From positions 1-42,828 of the forward strand of contig NZ_JAOQJU010000029.1 of assembly GCF_025567385.1 (NCBI RefSeq): DNA of 42,828 nt, read 5' to 3'. Position 1 is the first letter of the stretch. Every line of letters begins with the position of its first letter. Position numbers and translations under genes: made by a program. The notes under the pieces were generated by a model. That model was given only the letters and a program-made list of their open reading frames with translations. It was not told the DNA's origin and did not search any database. The DNA comes from Claveliimonas acetigenes (GTDB lineage Bacteria > Bacillota > Clostridia > Lachnospirales > Lachnospiraceae). Positions 1-8,081 of the stretch are shown piece after piece.

Positions 1-2
1 CT

Positions 3-71
3 GAAGCGGAAACGCGTTCAGTTACATCCGGAAAGACTGATCAGCTCTTAGCGGAATGCGTGGTCAGATGA
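3..71 (+). CDS. possible 3' end of an upstream gene (partial)
   Basis: From the left edge one frame stays open for 22 codons and stops with TGA at 69-71. Another frame stops at 49-51. The open stretch is too short to recognise a family, and chance is a real alternative. Nothing else identifiable lies between it and the first full gene, and I found no convincing sigma-A promoter there. Confidence 0.2.
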   Translation, partial: EAETRSVTSGKTDQLLAECVVR

Positions 72-150
72 GCCGGAATTTGCAGTAGGGTATACTGAAT
101 ATAGTTTTATGGTTTTATGACGGCTAAATAAACAAAAAAGGAGGATGCAA

Positions 151-3100
151 ATGAAAAAACACAGAAAAAGAGTGCTTTCATTATTGATAGTACTCGCAAT
201 GTTACTGGGAATATTTCCTACACAAAAATTGGAGGTGTCTGCTTCCGGGAGCCAGGCTCCACGTGTGAGTATTCTGACATTTTCAGATTATCAAAGATGG
301 CTGTGGCCGGATGGAGTAGACGACTGGGCGACGCTTCAGCCGCAGCTTACAGGTCTTGTAAACGGAGCGTATGACGCAGGAGTCAGGCCGGATTACATGA
401 TTTTCGGAGGAGATTTTTCCTGTTTGGATTCAACTTCGACTTCTGAAGAAGGGATGAGACAGGTAAAAAGTATTGTAAGAAGCAAATGGAGCAATCTTAC
501 AGATGAAGAAATGATTTTGGTACAGGGGAATCATGACCCGGCGGCGACAGCAGGACTCTCATCTACGGGGGCAATTGAGTATGATGATTTTATTGTCTAT
601 GTTATCAATGAAGATGATTTTCCAAGCAAGCAAGGGGATAGCAGTGTGCGGACAATTGTAGAAGGAACGGCGGAGGCATTAGAAAGCTGGCTTTCTGCCA
701 AAATAGAAGCAGGCGAGACGCGTCCGATTTTTATTGCTACCCATACCGGACTTCATTATGATATTGATCGTAAGGATGGGAATAACCAATACGCATATTT
801 GCTTTTTGATGTGATTAATGAAGCGGCGAAGAAATTGGATATTATCTATCTGTTCGGACATAATCATACGAATGGCGATGAACTTGTAGGCGGTTCTATT
901 ACCGGTTTTACAAAAGGTGATAAACTAGGAGTATGTACGGAAACCAGTATTGCAAATAAATCAGGAACTTCTACGGTTCTCAATTTTGCATACATGAATT
1001 ATGGATATGTAGGGTATATCGGAGACATTAACAATAATCCTTCTGATATAGAACCTACGGATGAACTTACGGTCAGTGAGTGGCTGATTTATGACGACAG
1101 GATTGAAGTGGCAAGGTATCATGCAGATGGATTGCTTGATAAATATTCTGTATCCCTAAACAGAAATCATGCAGATGCTCTGAATTATGGAGAAACATAC
1201 AGGGTAACTTATCAGTCTAATGGTGGTACGGAGATTGATGGCTGCGAAACAGTGCAGTCCTGGGACACGGTTAGCCGTATAACCCCGGAAAAGGAAGGGG
1301 CACGGTTTAAATGTTGGAGTACAAATGCAGATGGAACAGGAAATCAGTATCAGCCGGGCGACAGCATTTATATAGAGCGGGACACCGTCCTTTATGCGCA
1401 ATATGAATCGAATGAAGAGACAGTTTCCTATCATCTTGTGGATACCCTGACTCCCGGAAAAGAGTATTTGTTAGTATGGAATAGTGAGTTTTACACAAAT
1501 AATGGTATAAAATATATGCTGACAGATGGAACTTCTAATGTTACAACGGTAGACAATACTTGGATAGCGGATGATGGAAATGAGATTTGCCTTCCTTTAA
1601 GTTCTGAGCTTTCAGCGTGCCGTTGGGATTGTACTTATAACACGGGCGCGAACCCGGGAGTCGGTTACATGCTTCAGAATATTTCCACAAAGAATTTTCT
1701 GAAAAACGAAAACTCTGCTCCGGCATTCGGGACAGACCCAACCAGTGCCTGGGAGTCATATTTCTGGACTTATAAGACAGGGGTGGCAGGTGAAAGCGAC
1801 AATGTTGTAAATCAGCTTGTGCCAAATAGTGATGATACCAGATTCCTTCGTTACAGCGTAGGAAGCAAGGTGTTAAAGTTCGGCAGAACGTCTACTTCTA
1901 CGGATCCGAGAAACAGTCATGTGTATATTTATGAAAAAGAAGATCCTGCAGAGCAGATTTGGGAGAAAGTTGATTCGCTGGGATCCAATGGAGAATATCT
2001 GATTGTTTCAGAGAATGGCGCAGGACAGGCAAAAGCCATGACAATAACCAAGAGAACCATTGGAGAGACAGCAGTTGAAGTGAAAGCAAACGAAGATGGA
2101 ACGCTCTATATTGATTATGCAGCTCCATATAATGACAATGCAGTAGTGCATTCTTATCAGGTTCGAGAGAATGAATTTTGGCTCAGTACCTGGAATTATG
2201 ATTATAAAGATTCTTCAGGCGGAGAGGTAATCTATCTGTATCCTTCAGATGGAGCAGTTAAGATTACAGGCAATCACTTTGACAGCAGATATTATACCAG
2301 ATTTGGTTATGCGAATGGGGTTCTTACCGGATATAAAGGAACCAGTGGAACGAATGACTTCAGTACGCTTGTGTATAACAATGGATTTACGATTGGTTCG
2401 GGTGATAATGTTTCCCTTTTTAAACGTGTGTCGAAATCTGCGGATGGAAGTGTTCATCAGCATATATTTGGGGAATATACTTCTGACAATAACGCCACCT
2501 GTATTACGGATGGAACACAGTCAGCAGTATGTGAATGCGGCGCAGTTGATACACAGCCGTTAAAGGGAAGTATGCTTAAGCATGAATATGTCTGGGATGC
2601 TGCCATTACACCGGATACAACGTATCATACAGTAAAATGTAATCTTTGTGGGACGCAGAAGAAGGAATTGCATTATGGTGAGGATGCCGGAGAGACAGGA
2701 GCAAAATGTACGGTATGCGGAGTAGAGTATATTAAGTATGTAGATAAGACGGCTCTGCAGAATGTTGTTGACAAAGCTGTTTCGGAAGAAGACAGTGTGA
2801 AATATACAGAAGAAAGCTGGGCAGTATATCAGGCGGCGCTGGATGAAGCGAAAAAGATTTTGGATTCAGGTAATACTACACAGGAAGCGGTAGATAATGC
2901 AGTAAAAGCGCTGAAGGAAGCATTTTCTAATCTGGAGACAAAACCCAGAGAAATTCCAGAAGTTTTGGCAGACTTTAACTTCGATGCAGCTCCGGCAGAA
3001 GGCGAAGCATTTGACGGCGGCAACGCGGAGGCATCCGGTACTTATACACTGGTTGACCATGGTACAGGAAAGGCATTGAAGCTGGATGGAATCAGCCAGT

Positions 3101-4842
3101 TCCTGAATGTAACAGCAAAAGACGGTACAAGCCTGTTGACAGGTGTGGAAGAAATGACCGTATCCTTCCAGATCAATCCTGGACGGAGTGCGACAAACTG
3201 GGGATTCTTTGCAGCTCCGAATGCAAGCAAGCAGGAGTGGCAGAGTGAAAAGTACCTGGGAATCTTTGATGCCAATGGTACGATAAAGGCAGAGCGTTAT
3301 AATAGCAATAAGCAGACAAGACCTGTTTCACCGGAATATGCGGCAGGTGAGAATAAGTGGTCTTATATCACCGTTGTTTATGCAGAGAATGAGACGATTC
3401 TCTATGTAAATGGTGTAGAAGCAGGACGGGAAGAAAGTATTGTATCGATTCCTGAATTACTGGGAGACAACAGTATCCTCTACATTGGCAAATCCACTTG
3501 GGTGAGTGGAGAGTATATGACCGGCCTGATTGACAATTATAAGATTGTAAGCCGTGTTATGACGGCGGAAGAAATTGCAGCAGAGGCGCTGAAATATGTA
3601 GAAAAAGATGCATTGAAGGCAGCCATTGATGCAACAGAATCCGTAGGAAATCAGGATGAGTATACAGAAGCTACCTGGAAAGTATATGCAGAAGCGTTGA
3701 AGACGGCGAATGATATTTATGCAAGCAATGCGGCAACACAGGCAGAAGTAGATGCAGCAGCGGCAGCTCTTACCAAAGCACAGAATGAGCTGAAGGCGGC
3801 GGAACCGGAACCGGTTGTAACGGTAGTATCCATTACGGTAACAGCACCGACGAAGACGGAGTACACAGTAGGTGACGAGCTTGACCTTGACGGAATGAAA
3901 GTGACTGCAAAATACAGCGATGGTACAACAAAAGATATTGCAGTAACGGACTGCGAAGTAAGCGGTTATGATACGACTAAGACTGGTGAGCAGACAGTAA
4001 CGGTAACATATGAAGGAAAGACAGACACCTTTAAGGTAACTGTTAAAGAAGCGGAAAAACCGAATGAAACAGACAAGACAGCTTTGGAAGCAGCGGTTAA
4101 GGCAGCAGTAGCGGATACAGAGAAAGTTAAGTATACGGAAGAAAGCTGGGCAGCTTACGAAGAAGCTTTGAATCAGGCAAAAGAGGTATTGGCAGACACG
4201 GATGCAACGCAGAAAGAAATTGATGATGCGGCTGCAGCGCTTGACAAAGCGGCAAAGGCTCTGCAAAGCAAGGGACTTCCATACGAAGACGTAACAGAAA
4301 CTGATTGGTTCTACGATGGAGCATACCACAACTACTTTGCAGAAACCATGACGGGTACAGATCCTACGCATTTCTCACCATATGAAATCCTGCCGCGTGC
4401 ACAGTTTGCAACCATCCTTCACAGAATGGAAGGAAAGCCGGCTGCAGCGTATACGAATAGATTCCCGGATGTACCGGATGGACAGTTCTATTCAACGGCA
4501 GTTCTCTGGGCGGCTGATGCGAAGGTTGTTACCGGATATACAGATTCCGGATACTTTGGAACGAACGATCCGATTACCCGTGAGCAGATGGTAGTTATGA
4601 TGTATCGTTATGCGGATTATAAGAAATACGATATTTCAAAGACAGCAGACCTCAGCAGCTTTTCTGATGCAGAACAGGTAAGCGAATTCGCAGAAACTGC
4701 TATGAAGTGGGCGGTAGAAAATGGAATCATTGAAGGAAAAGAAAATGAAGATGGCTCTTATCGTCTTGACCCACAGGGCAGCACAAGCCGTGCGGAATGC
4801 GCAATTATTATCCAAAGATTTATGGAGAAGTTTTATAATTAG
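151..4842 (+). CDS. SLH-anchored secreted metallophosphoesterase, multidomain
   Basis: A 1,563-residue surface protein. An in-frame ATG at 145 overlaps the end of the GGAGG at 140-144; the ATG at 151 has proper spacing and is followed by a signal peptide (basic n-region, LLIVLAMLLGIF core). The calcineurin-like phosphoesterase domain covers about residues 38-330, with Asp46, GGD (Asp88), GNHD (127-129), His198 and GHNH (236-239). The usual D-x-H first motif reads D-Y-Q. Next come a Listeria-Bacteroides (InlB B-type) repeat at about 349-422, two related beta-rich segments at about 430-765, a Cys/His zinc-binding-like region at about 770-865, FIVAR-like helical repeats near 870, 1150 and 1310, a LamG-like domain at about 940-1145, a bacterial Ig-like domain at about 1225-1305, and three SLH domains from about 1375. 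SLH domains bind pyruvylated wall polysaccharide, so the enzyme probably sits on the cell surface. The substrate is unknown; extracellular nucleotides or phosphodiesters are guesses. Confidence 0.88.
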   Translation: MKKHRKRVLSLLIVLAMLLGIFPTQKLEVSASGSQAPRVSILTFSDYQRWLWPDGVDDWATLQPQLTGLVNGAYDAGVRPDYMIFGGDFSCLDSTSTSEEGMRQVKSIVRSKWSNLTDEEMILVQGNHDPAATAGLSSTGAIEYDDFIVYVINEDDFPSKQGDSSVRTIVEGTAEALESWLSAKIEAGETRPIFIATHTGLHYDIDRKDGNNQYAYLLFDVINEAAKKLDIIYLFGHNHTNGDELVGGSITGFTKGDKLGVCTETSIANKSGTSTVLNFAYMNYGYVGYIGDINNNPSDIEPTDELTVSEWLIYDDRIEVARYHADGLLDKYSVSLNRNHADALNYGETYRVTYQSNGGTEIDGCETVQSWDTVSRITPEKEGARFKCWSTNADGTGNQYQPGDSIYIERDTVLYAQYESNEETVSYHLVDTLTPGKEYLLVWNSEFYTNNGIKYMLTDGTSNVTTVDNTWIADDGNEICLPLSSELSACRWDCTYNTGANPGVGYMLQNISTKNFLKNENSAPAFGTDPTSAWESYFWTYKTGVAGESDNVVNQLVPNSDDTRFLRYSVGSKVLKFGRTSTSTDPRNSHVYIYEKEDPAEQIWEKVDSLGSNGEYLIVSENGAGQAKAMTITKRTIGETAVEVKANEDGTLYIDYAAPYNDNAVVHSYQVRENEFWLSTWNYDYKDSSGGEVIYLYPSDGAVKITGNHFDSRYYTRFGYANGVLTGYKGTSGTNDFSTLVYNNGFTIGSGDNVSLFKRVSKSADGSVHQHIFGEYTSDNNATCITDGTQSAVCECGAVDTQPLKGSMLKHEYVWDAAITPDTTYHTVKCNLCGTQKKELHYGEDAGETGAKCTVCGVEYIKYVDKTALQNVVDKAVSEEDSVKYTEESWAVYQAALDEAKKILDSGNTTQEAVDNAVKALKEAFSNLETKPREIPEVLADFNFDAAPAEGEAFDGGNAEASGTYTLVDHGTGKALKLDGISQFLNVTAKDGTSLLTGVEEMTVSFQINPGRSATNWGFFAAPNASKQEWQSEKYLGIFDANGTIKAERYNSNKQTRPVSPEYAAGENKWSYITVVYAENETILYVNGVEAGREESIVSIPELLGDNSILYIGKSTWVSGEYMTGLIDNYKIVSRVMTAEEIAAEALKYVEKDALKAAIDATESVGNQDEYTEATWKVYAEALKTANDIYASNAATQAEVDAAAAALTKAQNELKAAEPEPVVTVVSITVTAPTKTEYTVGDELDLDGMKVTAKYSDGTTKDIAVTDCEVSGYDTTKTGEQTVTVTYEGKTDTFKVTVKEAEKPNETDKTALEAAVKAAVADTEKVKYTEESWAAYEEALNQAKEVLADTDATQKEIDDAAAALDKAAKALQSKGLPYEDVTETDWFYDGAYHNYFAETMTGTDPTHFSPYEILPRAQFATILHRMEGKPAAAYTNRFPDVPDGQFYSTAVLWAADAKVVTGYTDSGYFGTNDPITREQMVVMMYRYADYKKYDISKTADLSSFSDAEQVSEFAETAMKWAVENGIIEGKENEDGSYRLDPQGSTSRAECAIIIQRFMEKFYN

Positions 4843-4873
4843 AAAATAGAGGAAGGCCTGCCAATACTTGTAT

Positions 4874-4902
4874 TTGACATAAAAAATAGGATGTGTTAAG
4901 AT
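4874..4902 (+). promoter_or_regulatory. sigma-A promoter for the SleB-like hydrolase
   Basis: A perfect TTGACA (4874-4879), 17-bp spacer and TAAGAT (4897-4902) with a TG one base upstream, which makes an extended -10. The predicted start is about 4909, giving a leader of roughly 110 nt. Confidence 0.65.
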
Positions 4903-5016
4903 ACCCTCCGTTGTGATGTAATGGAATTGTAATAATTGTAATAAAGTTGAAAAAAATGAGTATACTTTATTAAAACAATTTTTGCATTATATCTGAAATA
5001 TTTACAGGAGGGTATC
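4900..5016 (+). promoter_or_regulatory. Long-range complement of the Shine-Dalgarno sequence
   Basis: GATACCCTCC at 4900-4909 is the exact reverse complement of GGAGGGTATC at 5007-5016, which contains the ribosome-binding site of the next gene. The pairing stops at exactly 10 bp on both sides. The left arm overlaps the promoter -10 element, so only transcripts begun further upstream would carry both arms. Confidence 0.45.
4917..4942 (+). promoter_or_regulatory. WalR-type box (TGTAAT-N5-TGTAAT) plus a third repeat
   Basis: TGTAAT at 4917-4922 and again at 4928-4933, 11 bp apart, fits the WalR (YycF) consensus TGTWAH-N5-TGTWAH. A third TGTAAT lies at 4937-4942 with a 3-bp gap. The box lies downstream of the predicted start of the TTGACA promoter and 27 bp upstream of a possible second -10, TATACT at 4961-4966, so activation and repression are both possible. 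Confidence 0.5.
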
Positions 5017-5018
5017 AA

Positions 5019-5651
5019 ATGTTGAATTATAAAATAAAAAAGAAAGCAGTTATGGCTGTATTGGGAGCGACGCTTTTGGCAGCGGGATTTACCAGCCGGG
5101 CAGCGGCTCTGCAGCCGGAAGATACGGCAGATATGAAAGCTTCAGAAGTACAGGAACATGGCCGAGTAAATGAAGCTTTATCCAATGCGGTTACGCTTAC
5201 GACGGTGGGAAAAGCGAAAGAAGTTCTGCAAACAAAAGCGGAAGAAGCAATCAAAGCAGAGGAAGCACGAAAGGCAGAAGAGGAAGCACGTCGTGCAGAA
5301 GAAGCGGCAGCGGCCGCCGGACAGAGGGAACGGGAGCTTTTGGCATCTATCATTTTCTGTGAAGCAGGCAATCAGTCCTATGAAGGGCAGGTTGCAGTAG
5401 GAGCTGTAGTCATGAACCGGGTGAACAGCGCTTCTTATCCAAACAGTATAGAGGAGGTCATCTATCAGTCAGGACAATTTACTCCTGCAATGACAGGATG
5501 GCTGGACAATGTACGTGTATCAGCAGGCTATACACAGGCAGCAATGCAGGCGGCAGAAGATGCCCTTGCGGGAGTGAATCCCGTCGGGAACTGTCTGTAT
5601 TTCGATCAGGGTGGTTATGGAATGCAGATAGGTGCCCATTTCTTTCATTAG
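5019..5651 (+). CDS. Secreted SleB/CwlJ-type cell wall hydrolase
   Basis: A 210-residue protein starting at ATG 5019 behind GGAGGG. Residues 1-30 form a signal peptide (KKKAV n-region, hydrophobic AVLGATLLAAGF). An Ala/Glu/Lys/Arg-rich helical stretch at about 65-105 looks like a coiled coil or spacer. The C-terminal half from about 106 matches the cell wall hydrolase family of SleB and CwlJ (Hydrolase_2): LLASIIFCEAGNQS with its conserved Glu, then AVGAVVMNRV, and a C-terminal GNCLYF segment. Family members are lytic transglycosylase-like enzymes acting on peptidoglycan. Spore cortex lysis is the classic role, but vegetative members exist, and the WalR-type box points to wall turnover in growing cells. 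It has no SLH domain, unlike both flanking genes. Confidence 0.85.
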   Translation: MLNYKIKKKAVMAVLGATLLAAGFTSRAAALQPEDTADMKASEVQEHGRVNEALSNAVTLTTVGKAKEVLQTKAEEAIKAEEARKAEEEARRAEEAAAAAGQRERELLASIIFCEAGNQSYEGQVAVGAVVMNRVNSASYPNSIEEVIYQSGQFTPAMTGWLDNVRVSAGYTQAAMQAAEDALAGVNPVGNCLYFDQGGYGMQIGAHFFH

Positions 5652-5690
5652 TAATATCTATAATTCGAACTATATATTGATAAAAACAAT

Positions 5691-5719
5691 TTGAAAGTCC
5701 TTTTTTCCAAAGGTATAAT
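5691..5719 (+). promoter_or_regulatory. sigma-A promoter for the SLH-rhodanese gene
   Basis: TTGAAA (5691-5696), exactly 17 bp, then consensus TATAAT (5714-5719). The predicted transcription start is about 5726, which rules out the in-frame upstream codons at 5691 and 5718 as translation starts. Confidence 0.75.
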
Positions 5720-5753
5720 GAAGAAAAATATTGAGGAAAGAGAGGGCTTTTCA

Positions 5754-7298
5754 ATGAGAAAAAGAGGATTATCGCTTCTTCTGGCAGGTGTTGTGGTGCT
5801 TGGCAGTGCAAATTTGGAATTTGTAAGTGAAGCAGAGCAGAAAGCGCTTCCGTATACGGATGTTGCAGAAAATAGCTGGTATTACAGCTATGTGAAAAAT
5901 GTGTATGACAAGGGGCTGATGACTGGTCTGAATAAGGAGACTTTTGCACCAGGGGATAGTCTTGTGCGTGCGCAGTTTGCAGTAATTTTGTATCGGCTTG
6001 AAGGAGAACCGGAAGTGAAAGAGAACAAGGTAAGTTTCCCGGATTTGGATCAGGATTGGTACAAGGAAGCTGTAACCTGGGCTGCAGGTGAAGGAATTAT
6101 TACAGGATACTCAGATTCTGGAAAATTCGGACCGAATGATGAGATTACGCGTGAACAGATGGCTACGTTAATGTACCGTTATGCGGACTACAAGGGATAT
6201 GATATTGCTGATAGTGTGGATTTCAGTGCTTATCCTGATGCAGAAAGCGTGACAGGATTTGCTGAAGAGGCGGTTTCCTGGTGTGTTGCAGATAAGATTA
6301 TTACCGGAGATAATGGAAAGATTAATCCACAGGGAAGTGCGAACCGGGCTGAATGCGCAACGATTATTGATCGGTTTGACCAGGTGACATCCAGACAGTC
6401 TTATGTATCTCCGGAATATGTAAAGAGCTTTGTGGATGGAACGAATCCGAAGGCTGATGATTATGTGATTATGGAATGTTCTTGGGGCGTAACATCCAAA
6501 TCTTTCCAGGCAGGCCATATCCCGGGTGCGATCCACATTAATTCAGATGATATCGAAGAAGATGTTAACTGGAATATCCGTACACCAGAAGAGATAGAAC
6601 AGTTCCTTCTGAAAAACGGAATTACGAAAGATACTACAGTTATCTGTTATGGAAGTTCTGCAGGTGCGCGTCTTGCATTTGTATGCCTGTGGGCAGGTGT
6701 AGAAAATGTTAAGTTGCTTGACGGAGATATGAATGCATGGAAAGAGGCTGGATATCCGATTGAAGAAGGGGAAGGAAAAGTCAGAGAGGCAGTTGAAGAA
6801 TTTGGCACAACCGTTCCACAGCATCCGGATTGGGTAATTGATGAAGATTATATTTTACACAATGCGTTGAATGATAACTTTAAGTTAGTCAGCATCAGGA
6901 GTTACGAAGAATATACCGGACAGGTCAGCGGCTATGGATATATCCATAAGGCTGGTGAGCCAAAAGGCGCTGTCTGGGGAGAAAATACAGATTCCTATTA
7001 TAATGAAGATGGAACTGTAATTAGTCTGGACAAGGCAAATGAGCTGTGGGCGAAATATGGTTATTCATCTGAAAATGAACTGGCATTCTACTGTGGTACT
7101 GGCTGGAGAGCATGTGTTCCATGGTTTATCTGCTATGAGAATGGCGTAGATGATATGAAATTATATGACGGCGGTTGGTTTGTATGGCAGAAAGATGATG
7201 AACGTCCAGTTCAGGTTGGCGATCCGCTTAACGGAGACGTAGAATACAAACTGGTTGGCGACTTGCCGAACGACGCTCCTGCAAAATTATCGAAGTAA
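5754..7298 (+). CDS. SLH-anchored secreted tandem rhodanese (sulfurtransferase)
   Basis: A 514-residue protein. ATG 5754 follows AGAGGG with 7-nt spacing and opens a signal peptide (MRKRG, LSLLLAGVVVLGSA). Three SLH domains fill about residues 32-205 and closely resemble those ending the phosphoesterase at 151-4842 (shared EMxREQM-like ITREQM and MYRYADYK blocks). Two rhodanese domains follow. The N-terminal one (about 220-345) has Gly where the catalytic Cys should be, in VICYGSSAG. The C-terminal one (about 360-500) has the active loop CGTGWRA with Cys447. One inactive and one active domain is the usual layout of thiosulfate and mercaptopyruvate sulfurtransferases. The enzyme would transfer sulfane sulfur at the cell surface; donor and acceptor are unknown. 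CGTGWR recalls periplasmic YnjE of E. coli, from memory. Confidence 0.88.
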   Translation: MRKRGLSLLLAGVVVLGSANLEFVSEAEQKALPYTDVAENSWYYSYVKNVYDKGLMTGLNKETFAPGDSLVRAQFAVILYRLEGEPEVKENKVSFPDLDQDWYKEAVTWAAGEGIITGYSDSGKFGPNDEITREQMATLMYRYADYKGYDIADSVDFSAYPDAESVTGFAEEAVSWCVADKIITGDNGKINPQGSANRAECATIIDRFDQVTSRQSYVSPEYVKSFVDGTNPKADDYVIMECSWGVTSKSFQAGHIPGAIHINSDDIEEDVNWNIRTPEEIEQFLLKNGITKDTTVICYGSSAGARLAFVCLWAGVENVKLLDGDMNAWKEAGYPIEEGEGKVREAVEEFGTTVPQHPDWVIDEDYILHNALNDNFKLVSIRSYEEYTGQVSGYGYIHKAGEPKGAVWGENTDSYYNEDGTVISLDKANELWAKYGYSSENELAFYCGTGWRACVPWFICYENGVDDMKLYDGGWFVWQKDDERPVQVGDPLNGDVEYKLVGDLPNDAPAKLSK

Positions 7299-7337
7299 AT
7301 CTTACCATTAAGATTTTATGAATTCTTTTAAAAGAAT
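7297..7337 (+). promoter_or_regulatory. AT-rich hairpin and 16-bp palindrome after the rhodanese gene
   Basis: An 8-bp inverted repeat, AAATCTTA (7297-7304) and TAAGATTT (7309-7316), begins inside the stop codon and could be a weak terminator. It is followed by a perfect 16-bp palindrome, ATTCTTTTAAAAGAAT (7322-7337), just upstream of the response-regulator gene. Neither has a long T-tract. The palindrome could be an operator. Confidence 0.35.
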
Positions 7338-7339
7338 AA

Positions 7340-7368
7340 TTGAAAATGTAGAAAATGAAAAATAAATC
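7340..7368 (+). promoter_or_regulatory. possible promoter of the Bce-type regulator gene
   Basis: TTGAAA (7340-7345), 17 bp, TAAATC (7363-7368). The -10 match is only fair. Confidence 0.35.
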
Positions 7369-7406
7369 CTGTACACTGTTGTCTGAATGGAGGTAGGAAG
7401 ACAGCA

Positions 7407-8081
7407 ATGTACAGGATTTTTATTGTTGAAGATGATAAGACGATTGCACAGACATTGATGAGTCATTTGAAAAAATGGGATTACGAAGTGCAGTGCGCAG
7501 AAGATTTTAAGAATATCCGGGGAGAATTTGAAGATTTTGGAGCAGATCTTATCCTGTTGGATATCGGACTCCCCTTTTTTGATGGGTTTTACTGGTGTAC
7601 GGAAATCAGGAAGGTGTCGACGGTACCGATTCTTTTTATTTCGTCTGCCGATGATAAGATGAACATTGTTATGGCGATGAGTATAGGCGGGGATGAATTT
7701 ATTGAGAAACCTTTTGATTTAAATGTGCTGACTGCCAAGGTGCAGGCAATTTTGAGAAGAACCTATTCCTTCGCAGGTATGTCAAATATAATAGAATACA
7801 AAGGAATTAGTTTGGATCTGGGCGATGCAGCATTTACCTGTCAGGGTAAGAAGACAGAGCTTACAAAAAATGAATTTAAAATCTTGCAGATGCTTTTGGA
7901 GAATAAGGGGAAAATTGTCTCCCGGGACGATATTATGGAAAGACTCTGGGAGAGTGATGAATTTATCGATGACAATACCCTTACAGTGAATGTGGCAAGG
8001 CTTCGTAAAAAGCTTTCTCTGGCAGGACATGCAGATATGATTGTTACAAAAAAAGGAATTGGGTATATGGTGAAAGCATGA
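7407..8081 (+). CDS. Bce-type response regulator (OmpR family)
   Basis: A 224-residue regulator with a receiver domain at 1-115 (acidic pair Asp9/Asp10, phosphoacceptor Asp52 in LLDIGLP, Lys in EKPF) and a winged-helix DNA-binding domain at about 130-222 (ELTKNEFKIL, DDIMERLW, VNVARLRKKL). ATG 7407 follows GGAGG. The stop overlaps the kinase start by 4 nt. The next three genes are a short intramembrane-sensing kinase, an ABC ATPase and a large FtsX-like permease. This order defines BceRS-AB-type modules that sense and resist bacitracin, lantibiotics or host peptides. Its likely target is the operator at 9079-9092. Confidence 0.9.
   Translation: MYRIFIVEDDKTIAQTLMSHLKKWDYEVQCAEDFKNIRGEFEDFGADLILLDIGLPFFDGFYWCTEIRKVSTVPILFISSADDKMNIVMAMSIGGDEFIEKPFDLNVLTAKVQAILRRTYSFAGMSNIIEYKGISLDLGDAAFTCQGKKTELTKNEFKILQMLLENKGKIVSRDDIMERLWESDEFIDDNTLTVNVARLRKKLSLAGHADMIVTKKGIGYMVKA

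Noticed and set aside
3457..4371. 304-residue open frame on the minus strand, Cys-rich
   Set aside because: It lies wholly antisense to the FIVAR and Ig-like part of the phosphoesterase gene, has low-complexity Cys/Phe/Arg composition and no ribosome-binding site; it is a shadow of the repeat coding.
4900..5016. Site-specific invertible promoter
   Set aside because: The inverted repeats are only 10 bp, the main promoter lies mostly outside them, and no recombinase gene is in the window; kept only as an alternative in the finding on this region.
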